From: Candidatus Poseidoniaceae archaeon
GTDB taxonomy: Archaea; Thermoplasmatota; Poseidoniia; Poseidoniales; Poseidoniaceae
Assembly (NCBI GenBank): GCA_022425585.1
Contig: JAKMFF010000102.1
Coordinates: forward strand, 1 to 5,104
DNA length: 5,104 nt
Direction of reading: 5' to 3'
The position numbers and the translations under genes are program-made. Below the pieces are notes generated by a model. It was not told the origin of the DNA. It ran no database searches and saw only the letters and a program-made list of their open reading frames with translations. Of the stretch, positions 1-5,104 are shown in pieces (the stretch's first letter is position 1; the number at the start of each line of letters is the position of its first letter).

Positions 1-252
1 ACCAACAACTTTCCCTTCAACCGGTTTGCGACAATTCCAACAGATTGGTGCAGGCGTAGCAACTTGGCTGGAAGGTGCTGGTTGTATTAGTGGAACTGAT
101 AAATTTACGATTGGCGGTTTAGGTTGAGCAATCACATTCTGAGGTTGAATAAATGGCATTATAGGCGGAGCAATTTGCTGCCTATTGGATGGTTTAAGAA
201 TAACTAGACCAATTATTACCACCAATAAAATCACGGCGAGAATTATCCCAAT
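1..252 (-). other. C-terminal membrane helix, Pro/Gln-rich linker and first half of a zinc ribbon
   Basis: Residues 1400-1418 are an uninterrupted hydrophobic helix (I-G-I-I-L-A-V-I-L-L-V-V-I-I-G-L-V-I-L), followed at once by K1419 and R1423. This places the tail inside the cell by the positive-inside rule. The tail to 1468 is rich in Pro, Gln, Ile and Val (for example I-A-P-P-I-M-P-F-I-Q-P). It ends at the window edge with C1470-W-N-C1473-R-K-P-V-E-G-K-V-V-G. The Cys-x-x-Cys with basic and Gly residues after it looks like the first knuckle of a zinc ribbon. The second Cys pair would lie just beyond base 1 and is not seen. Confidence 0.7.
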
Positions 253-3200
253 TTGAGTTGCTGGAATGCCAAGTGCGGCACCTTCTGAGGGGCTATCCTG
301 GGCATTGGCAGTAAAGCGGTAGTTGTTTTCTGCTGAGTTTTCCATTCCAGTAAATTGAATGGTAAGGTCACTGAGACCAGAACTCGTGGGTTTGACTGTG
401 AATTTCAAGGTTCTTGACTCGCCAACTTCAAGATCAACTATTCCATCGCCGATAACCTCGACTTTCCAATCCTTATTTGAGTCGAAACTAGCGACATAAT
501 TAAACGGCAAAGTACCGGTATTGGTAACTAAAATTTGAACTTCTTGTACCTCTCCTTCAGTGAAATTATTTGATGATAATTCCGACCAAGATACCTGTTC
601 ATAGCCTCCTATATAAAGTGAAAATTGTTCTGAATAATCAGTCCCAGCACCAGCAAATTCTAGAGTGAAACTAGGCTCACTAAATGGTAAACTTTCTGAA
701 CTTGTCAACACATTGCACGTCAACTGAGTTGATTCTTGATACCCTATCGATTCAGGTGAACCGCAAGCAACGGAAAGTTTAGGATCGCTAACAGCACTAA
801 CCACAGGTTGCCATTGAACATCTGCATCGTTAGTTAATGTCCAGATAAATTGTAATTCTGCACCAGCAGGGTGAGAACCCGAACCAAAGAATGTAGCAGA
901 GTACTCTTGGCCATCAGGATAAATTACCTTTTCAAAGGATAGACTTGGTTTTGGATAGATTTGCACCTCAAGATAATCACTCCAAGTAAATCGATCAGAG
1001 CCGTTGTCAAAATGTACTTGCGCTTGGCCTGATTTTGCACTGCTTGATAATTGCAGCGTGGTAAGATAAATTTCTGATTCACCCACTGCTAAATCTATGA
1101 TGCCTGTTGAACTGATCACCTGTACACCTTGAGGAAGAATAAATGTTGGTGATAATTTGACAGGTAAATTACCCTTATTTTCAACGGTGAAAACCATGAC
1201 TAACTGAGAATTAGGTTGTAGGTTAATCACCGGTGTATCACTTCTAGCTTGGACTGATTTGACTGCATCAACCTCGATAGGCAATTCAATTAGCCAATTT
1301 ACTGCTGGGCTTGTTTTAGAAGTGACACTTAGGGTAACCAATGTTTGATAACCTGAATTTGGCACAACTGAGGGAGGTTCAATTACCATTTCCAAAGTGG
1401 CAAAATCATTAGCCTCGACGAGGGGTGAAGTGGCAAATTGGCTAGGCGTAAAGTCTTGAATAAAGTTGGCATCCCAGCCGTTAGGCGATTGTACTTGGAG
1501 ATCATAAGCAATCTCAGTATTACCAGTATTGAACAAATAAATTGGCACAGAGGTTGGCTCAATTGGGTGGACTGGGACAATATCATAATCTGTGATCACC
1601 TCAATATCAGGTATATCACCTACGGACAATTCAACATAATATTGGGTAGAGATGCTATTATCCAAATCCTGTCCGATTAGAATAATTTGATATGTTCCAG
1701 GCAACGGAGCCTCCTGATGCAATACTGTTACAGTTAGGTCTGTTGACTCCCTTCCTTCAAGTGAATAATCGCTTCCAGATAGCCCCACATACCAATCCAT
1801 CTCGGTGCCATTATTTACGGATAAAATAGTTGAATAGGCAATTGAAGCATTGGTTGGCAGTAAACCGGTATTTTGCAAACTAACCTGCCAAGTAGTTGAT
1901 GTCTGTTTGGCGTCTTGTAGAACTGAGGTTTGTTGCGCAGAAGTGATGGCAACTCCCGGTTCTGAAACATTAACGATAACGTCAAGACGATTATTAGTCT
2001 CAAGTGTTTCAACAACCAGCTCATCTTTATCGATGATGAAGGAGACTTGATTCTCACCAGAGGTTTGCGGAGTCCACGACCAAACTAATTCACGGTCTGC
2101 TCCGCCACTAAGTTCCATTGATTGGGAATTTAGTTCGACACCATTTACCTCGAGTGTGACATCAAAGGGGTCAGACCTGATATTACCAGTATTTTCCAGC
2201 AGGCAAATTAATTCTGTTTCCTGCCCCACACTAGGAATAGTAATATCTATGCTGTAACCTGATTCAATCATCACTAAATCTGGTTTGAGATCATTTATTC
2301 CATTACCCATCACAGCTAGAGAAAATGGTTGTGACCTACTGCCGCCATGATTAGCATCAATTACCTCTACAGTCCAAGTTCCAATAATTGCTGAATCTAT
2401 CAAGACTACCTCTACATTGTTCAGAGAATCAGCACTGCCACCAGTTGTTGAACGCCCATTAGCGAAATCATTACCTAGGTAAGTTAGACCATTAGGGTCA
2501 GTAATTTCTAAATTTAAATTAGTCACTAATTGGGTACTAGACCATGTTGAAGCATATTCATCTGACCAGGCAAGTACCGCTTTGAATTGGTCGCCTGCTG
2601 AATCGATATCAAAGGTGTAAGATTTTGAATTACCTGTTGCCGAAAGCAGTGATCTGTCATCTACCCAAACGCCTTGACCATCTGGTGGAGCAAGAGAATT
2701 ACGCAAGTTTACTCGCCCCCAGCCCTCATCGTTGTTTGGAATATCTCTAGCACCAATATCCTCTGCACCCAGTATCAGGAGTGCCTTGACCAGTGCTCCT
2801 TGAGGAGATTGACGAAGAGCTATTTCTTCCAAATATTCTCTAATCATGGCTGCTGCACCGGCGGCATTTGGTGTAGCCATTGAAGTCCCGGTATATTCTA
2901 GATACCAAGTACTGGACCAACTTGCACCACCCGTATCTGCGGCCTCTTGAGCACGACATGAACGCACATAACCGCCTGGTGCCAATATATCTGGTTTGAT
3001 TCTGCCATCATCAAGCGGGCCACGAGAAGAGCCTTCCATTATGAAATCGGGAGCACCTTGGTAACGATTTTGATGCATCCCAACGGTCACTGCATTCTTG
3101 GCGGTCGCAGGAGGAGTAATTGTATCAGAATCAGGGCCATCATTACCAGCTGCAAATAGAATGGTTAATCCTTCTGCGCCGCTATAATATCGGTCATAAT

Positions 3201-4449
3201 AATTAGCCCGATCATCAACATCTTGGCTTTCAGAAGAGTATTCACCAAAACCTCCAGAATTACCCCACGAATTGGTGTGAGTTCTAGCTCCAGCACTGTA
3301 GGCGGAATTGAGTAGGCTGTTTAGCGAAGGAGATTGGAAGTTTCCTGTATTATCGTTTTCCATGGCTTGAAAATACAGGTCTGCTGCGGGAGCAACACCG
3401 GAATAACCACCGCGATTGCCATCACCAAGCACCGTGCATGAAACATGAGTACCGTGGCCAGACCATTGGTCTGCGGTAGAGCCATCATTGATGACATCAT
3501 TATTAGCCACTACACGAGAACCAAAGTCGCCATGGTCTTCATCTAGACCCGAATCGGCAACGGCAACTGTTTGGCCTGAACCATCAAGATCCGTGGTGAA
3601 GTAAATTTGCATGCTGTTAGATTTCATGTGGCTGCCGGCATTGTTATTGTGAACTTGGAAAACTGGATTGAAACGAAGTAATTTTAGCGCTGGTTGAGAT
3701 GCTAACTCAATTATATTTGCAGTAGTTAAATCGCCTTCAAATCGGCCACTGTCCCACATTATTTCATCTGTTATCGACCAATTAACTACATCCTGTAAGT
3801 CTTGTTTAACCTCTGAGATACCATCATTCAATGAGACTGTTTGTTCTAGTCCATTCTCGCCGCGCCAACCTTCAAGTCTAACTCTTTCACCTAGTAATGA
3901 TTGCTCAGAACCTTGCAATAGTAAGACATCGAGCAGGTTTGGTTCTATTATCAGCGCGACTGGAACATTTTGAATAGCAGCGATGTTTTCTAACAAGGCT
4001 AACTGTTCAAGGGCAGTTGGAGTTCCTTGAACAACCAATCCTGATGGCGATATATACTCTCTAATTACTAATCCTTCTAGGTCATTAATTCGTGCTCTTG
4101 CATCGAGCAGATTAATCTCTGAGTCAATTAATGCCAATAGTAAATCATCCCTCGGCTGAAGAAATTCTGCACTGATGGGGCGTGATAATTCTAAACCAGA
4201 TTCACTGAAGGTTCCCAAAATCGTATTGGCTACCACTTCTCTAGACTCTTTGATAGTCGAGTTGTCGTAAGTTCCCACTGCATCATGATAGACACCATCT
4301 TTAATCTCAAAGCTAACCCATTCAATGCCATTATTTCCAGTTATTTCTGTCTGAATCGGCTCATTATTGAATGCTAATTGTGAGGTACCTTGCAAAATAA
4401 ACAACGCTACAAGGAAAATGACTCCCCATGCAGAACGCTTGCTTTGCAT
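1..4449 (-). CDS. Secreted, membrane-anchored S8 (subtilisin/Kp43-like) serine protease with CARDB/Ig-like stalk and zinc-ribbon tail; C-terminus cut by window edge
   Basis: This is a serine endopeptidase of the subtilase family, probably acting outside the cell on extracellular protein. The frame is open for 1483 codons and has no stop before base 1, so the very C-terminus is missing. Residues 1-26 form a signal peptide (K4, R5, then a hydrophobic core ending near S-Q-L-A). A prodomain of about 250 residues follows. The catalytic signatures are all present: V-A-V-A-D-S-G-L-D (D299), G-H-G-T-H-V (H332), N-S-W-G (393-396), A-A-G-N-D (oxyanion N436) and G-T-S-M-A-T-P (S523). The D-motif context and the jelly-roll after the catalytic domain resemble Kp43-type subtilases. 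Next come a CARDB domain, five more beta-sandwich units, a membrane helix near 1400-1418 and C1470-W-N-C1473. The ATG at 4449 was chosen because the signal peptide begins there. A TTG at 4509 would add 20 residues without a sensible leader. Several N-x-S/T sequons lie in the outer part. The family call is firm; the substrate is unknown. Confidence 0.95.
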   Translation of the reverse strand, partial: MQSKRSAWGVIFLVALFILQGTSQLAFNNEPIQTEITGNNGIEWVSFEIKDGVYHDAVGTYDNSTIKESREVVANTILGTFSESGLELSRPISAEFLQPRDDLLLALIDSEINLLDARARINDLEGLVIREYISPSGLVVQGTPTALEQLALLENIAAIQNVPVALIIEPNLLDVLLLQGSEQSLLGERVRLEGWRGENGLEQTVSLNDGISEVKQDLQDVVNWSITDEIMWDSGRFEGDLTTANIIELASQPALKLLRFNPVFQVHNNNAGSHMKSNSMQIYFTTDLDGSGQTVAVADSGLDEDHGDFGSRVVANNDVINDGSTADQWSGHGTHVSCTVLGDGNRGGYSGVAPAADLYFQAMENDNTGNFQSPSLNSLLNSAYSAGARTHTNSWGNSGGFGEYSSESQDVDDRANYYDRYYSGAEGLTILFAAGNDGPDSDTITPPATAKNAVTVGMHQNRYQGAPDFIMEGSSRGPLDDGRIKPDILAPGGYVRSCRAQEAADTGGASWSSTWYLEYTGTSMATPNAAGAAAMIREYLEEIALRQSPQGALVKALLILGAEDIGARDIPNNDEGWGRVNLRNSLAPPDGQGVWVDDRSLLSATGNSKSYTFDIDSAGDQFKAVLAWSDEYASTWSSTQLVTNLNLEITDPNGLTYLGNDFANGRSTTGGSADSLNNVEVVLIDSAIIGTWTVEVIDANHGGSRSQPFSLAVMGNGINDLKPDLVMIESGYSIDITIPSVGQETELICLLENTGNIRSDPFDVTLEVNGVELNSQSMELSGGADRELVWSWTPQTSGENQVSFIIDKDELVVETLETNNRLDVIVNVSEPGVAITSAQQTSVLQDAKQTSTTWQVSLQNTGLLPTNASIAYSTILSVNNGTEMDWYVGLSGSDYSLEGRESTDLTVTVLHQEAPLPGTYQIILIGQDLDNSISTQYYVELSVGDIPDIEVITDYDIVPVHPIEPTSVPIYLFNTGNTEIAYDLQVQSPNGWDANFIQDFTPSQFATSPLVEANDFATLEMVIEPPSVVPNSGYQTLVTLSVTSKTSPAVNWLIELPIEVDAVKSVQARSDTPVINLQPNSQLVMVFTVENKGNLPVKLSPTFILPQGVQVISSTGIIDLAVGESEIYLTTLQLSSSAKSGQAQVHFDNGSDRFTWSDYLEVQIYPKPSLSFEKVIYPDGQEYSATFFGSGSHPAGAELQFIWTLTNDADVQWQPVVSAVSDPKLSVACGSPESIGYQESTQLTCNVLTSSESLPFSEPSFTLEFAGAGTDYSEQFSLYIGGYEQVSWSELSSNNFTEGEVQEVQILVTNTGTLPFNYVASFDSNKDWKVEVIGDGIVDLEVGESRTLKFTVKPTSSGLSDLTIQFTGMENSAENNYRFTANAQDSPSEGAALGIPATQIGIILAVILLVVIIGLVILKPSNRQQIAPPIMPFIQPQNVIAQPKPPIVNLSVPLIQPAPSSQVATPAPICWNCRKPVEGKVVG
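280..1953 (-). other. Array of five divergent Ig-like beta-sandwich units forming a stalk (residues 833 to about 1390)
   Basis: Five units of about 100-121 residues follow the CARDB domain: roughly 833-948, 949-1065, 1066-1165, 1166-1286 and 1287-1390. Four carry a recognisable N-T-G or N-K-G turn after a V/L-rich strand (N860, N974, N1091, N1310). The fourth has a degenerate N-D-A version at N1207. Later in most units comes an L-x-x-G-E-S/E-type strand before a hydrophobic strand (for example D-L-E-V-G-E-S). These resemble NEW3/CARDB-like domains, with too little identity for repeats to be visible at the DNA level. C1229 and C1245 lie in the fourth of these units and may form a disulfide. 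The likely role is as a spacer between the membrane and the protease. Confidence 0.65.
1954..2292 (-). other. CARDB-like adhesion domain (residues 720-832)
   Basis: The domain opens with D-L-K-P-D-L-V, continues through E-L-I-C-L-L-E-N-T-G-N (N753), V-T-L-E-V-N-G-V-E-L, and W-S-W-T-P-Q-T-S-G-E-N, and ends V-E-T-L-E-T-N-N-R-L-D-V-I-V-N-V. The W-x-P element followed by G-x-N and the final E-x-N-N-x strand are characteristic of CARDB domains, which are Ig-like sandwiches common in archaeal surface proteins. It probably acts as the first unit of the stalk. C749 has no visible partner within this domain. Confidence 0.8.
2299..2670 (-). other. Kp43-type jelly-roll (beta-barrel) domain after the catalytic domain (residues 594-717)
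   Basis: The stretch runs from V-W-V-D-D-R through S-Y-T-F-D-I, then A-V-L-A-W-S-D, then N-L-N-L-E-I-T-D-P-N-G-L-T-Y-L-G-N, then L-N-N-V-E-V-V, to T-W-T-V-E-V-I and P-F-S-L-A-V-M-G. The order and spacing of these strands match the C-terminal beta-barrel of Kp43-like subtilases, related to pre-peptidase and P-type domains. In known members it stabilises the enzyme and binds calcium. The assignment rests on motif recall and has not been checked by a profile search. Confidence 0.75.
2680..3609 (-). other. S8 peptidase catalytic domain (about residues 281-590)
   Basis: The complete Asp-His-Ser triad is visible in the usual order: D299 in A-D-S-G-L-D, H332 in G-H-G-T-H-V and S523 in G-T-S-M-A-T-P. 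The oxyanion-hole Asn is N436 in A-A-G-N-D-G-P, and N-S-W-G (393-396) forms part of the substrate cleft. K-P-D-I-L-A-P-G precedes the Ser motif, as expected. All catalytic residues are present, so activity is expected. C338 directly follows the His motif (H-V-S-C), where subtilases commonly carry Ala or Gly, and a second Cys is C498 (V-R-S-C-R). These two could pair, but that is inference. Confidence 0.95.
3610..4371 (-). other. Protease prodomain (about residues 27-280)
   Basis: This region separates the signal peptide from the catalytic domain and is about 250 residues long. In Kp43-like subtilases a prodomain of roughly this size acts as chaperone and inhibitor and is removed by self-cleavage; that is family knowledge. 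Visible features include a unit ending in a Y-I-S-P-S-G-L-V-V strand, then P-T-A-L-E-Q-L-A-L-L-E-N and A-A-I-Q-N-V-P. This resembles the helix-strand pattern that ends in a clamp near the active site. A second similar unit lies near 225-255 (A-L-K-L-L-R-F-N-P-V-F). The boundary with the mature enzyme is approximate, near the N-N-N-A-G-S-H-M segment. Confidence 0.65.
4372..4449 (-). other. Signal peptide of the S8 protease (residues 1-26)
   Basis: The N-terminus has the classic three-part form: a basic start (M-Q-S-K-R), a hydrophobic core rich in V, I, L and F from about residue 8 to 19, and a polar end (Q-G-T-S-Q-L-A) with a plausible signal-peptidase site after A26. The next residues are polar (F-N-N-E-P). 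There is no twin-arginine motif, so Sec export is expected. The exact cleavage site is a guess by eye. Confidence 0.8.
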
Positions 4450-4505
4450 AATATATGCCCAGTTCTGCTGCGCTTTATTGCTTGGGGTATTGTGTGAGCC
4501 GATAA
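4450..4505 (-). promoter_or_regulatory. Short intergenic spacer with weak TATA-like box before the protease
   Basis: On the minus strand the spacer holds CAATAAAGCG at 4480-4471, whose A/T core is centred about 27 bases upstream of the protease ATG. That is the distance expected between an archaeal TATA box and the start of a leaderless transcript. No Shine-Dalgarno sequence (GGAGG-like) is seen before the ATG; the bases just ahead are GGGCATATATT. The TATA match is poor, and the two genes could equally be co-transcribed, since no T-rich terminator is visible after the upstream stop codon. Confidence 0.25.
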
Positions 4506-5099
4506 TCAAGCTCTATCTTTGAATTCTTCCCATGCCCAGTCTCCAACTTCATGAGTCCAAATTTCAAACTGCCGAACACCATTATAATCGGTATATTTCA
4601 AGTCGATAGCGATTACATAATTATCCCATACAGTATGGCCCGCAACTAACATTTCAATATCATCACCGGCAACCGAAGAGTGAGCCGAAATGACATCCAC
4701 ATCAATACCCATCGAGTCTAATATTTCGCCTTCTATGGATTGAAATTTAACGTCAAATTCAACGTCGGTAATTTCTCGACTTCCCGTATTATGAATTTCA
4801 GACATCACCAAATGACCACTGCGTTGCATGTACAAAGTTTCAACCATTACTGAGTCTCGGGGTATTACCCAGTACCATGTGCTAAAAATGGCACCAATAA
4901 GCAACATTACGATTAATCCTGCCATGGCCACTCGGTTTGGAGTAATTTCTTTTTGAATATCTTTAACAAATTGCGCAGCATCTTTTGAGGCTTGGAGGAT
5001 TGCTAATTCTTCCTCCGTCATTTGAGTCGTTTCATGAATTGAATCTTCGTGAATTAGGAGTTCCTCTTCATCATTGAATATCGTATCATCACTAACCAT
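4506..5099 (-). CDS. Single-pass membrane protein with acidic cytosolic N-terminus and small outer beta domain; function unknown
   Basis: I do not recognise a named family for this 197-residue protein. Residues 1-50 are strongly acidic (the run D9-E13, then T-E-E-E near 28-31), probably form helix toward 28-52, and should be cytosolic. One membrane helix spans about 57-79 (A-G-L-I-V-M-L-L-I-G-A). K50 and R56 just before it suggest N-inside, C-outside topology. Residues 85-190 alternate in a beta-strand pattern with an H-N-T-G turn at 103-106, a D-V-E-F-D-V-K-F strand and a late aromatic strand. This recalls FxLYD-like or other Ig-like sandwich domains, which is inference. It ends W-A-W-E-E-F-K-D-R-A and stops with TGA. 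The ATG at 5099 is only five bases from the window edge and no in-frame stop is visible upstream, so a start further upstream cannot be excluded. It lies 56 bp before the protease on the same strand, with no clear terminator between. A protease-partner role is possible but unproven. Confidence 0.85.
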   Translation of the reverse strand: MVSDDTIFNDEEELLIHEDSIHETTQMTEEELAILQASKDAAQFVKDIQKEITPNRVAMAGLIVMLLIGAIFSTWYWVIPRDSVMVETLYMQRSGHLVMSEIHNTGSREITDVEFDVKFQSIEGEILDSMGIDVDVISAHSSVAGDDIEMLVAGHTVWDNYVIAIDLKYTDYNGVRQFEIWTHEVGDWAWEEFKDRA

Positions 5100-5104
5100 T
5101 TTAT

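Noticed and set aside
1438..2057. Short open frames on both strands at 1383-1586, 1438-1680, 1815-2057 and 1850-2050
   Set aside because: All lie inside the protease gene in other frames. Their translations lack domain-like patterns and the protease frame is continuous through them.
280..2292. DNA-level tandem repeats in the stalk region
   Set aside because: The units repeat only at the level of protein fold and turn motif. I see no repeated nucleotide stretches, so no repeat feature is called.
2674..2883. Plus-strand open frame of 69 codons
   Set aside because: It overlaps the conserved end of the catalytic domain, including the Ser motif, on the opposite strand. Its translation looks like a shadow, and it has no ribosome site or neighbour to support it.
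1..4449. A frameshift or pseudogene in the long protease frame
   Set aside because: Hand translation from 4449 to 1 stays in one frame with no stop, and all catalytic motifs are intact. The only loss is truncation by the window edge.
4447..4509. Alternative TTG start at 4509 for the protease
   Set aside because: It is in frame, but it would put a polar 20-residue extension before a well-formed signal peptide and would overlap the stop codon of the upstream gene. The ATG at 4449 fits better.

Overview
The window carries two genes on the minus strand, read from high to low coordinates. They are a small bitopic membrane protein (5099 to 4506) and, 56 bp downstream of it, a very large secreted, membrane-anchored subtilisin-family (S8) protease that starts at 4449 and runs off the left edge at base 1. 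Between them they fill almost the whole window. The protease frame was translated by hand through 1483 codons with no stop, so it is intact as far as it can be seen. I see no rRNA, tRNA, mobile element, CRISPR array or plus-strand gene.

The likely source is an uncultured marine archaeon of the Candidatus Poseidoniales (Marine Group II) type or a close relative. This is inference from protein architecture and composition. The DNA is moderately AT-rich. The protease has an archaeal-style layout of signal peptide, long prodomain, catalytic domain, jelly-roll, CARDB domain, further Ig-like beta-sandwiches, one C-terminal membrane helix, a proline/glutamine-rich linker and the start of a Cys-x-x-Cys zinc-ribbon tail. 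Neither start codon has an obvious Shine-Dalgarno sequence, which fits leaderless transcription. No taxonomic marker gene is present, so the assignment is tentative.

Layout, right to left: 5099-4506 encodes a 197-residue protein with an acidic cytosolic N-terminus, one membrane helix and a small outer beta domain. Positions 4505-4450 form a short spacer with a weak TATA-like box. Positions 4449-1 encode the protease: signal peptide (residues 1-26), prodomain (about 27-280), catalytic domain (about 281-590, with D299, H332, N436 and S523), Kp43-type jelly-roll (594-717), CARDB (720-832), five further beta-sandwich units (833 to about 1390), membrane helix (about 1400-1418), linker, and the first zinc knuckle (C1470/C1473) at the window edge.

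In combination, the protease would be exported, self-processed, and held outside the cell on a long beta-sandwich stalk for breakdown of external protein. The upstream protein has the same side-of-membrane logic (outer beta domain, one anchor) and shares an N-T-G turn motif with the stalk. A partner or accessory role is possible but is inferred only from adjacency and topology.
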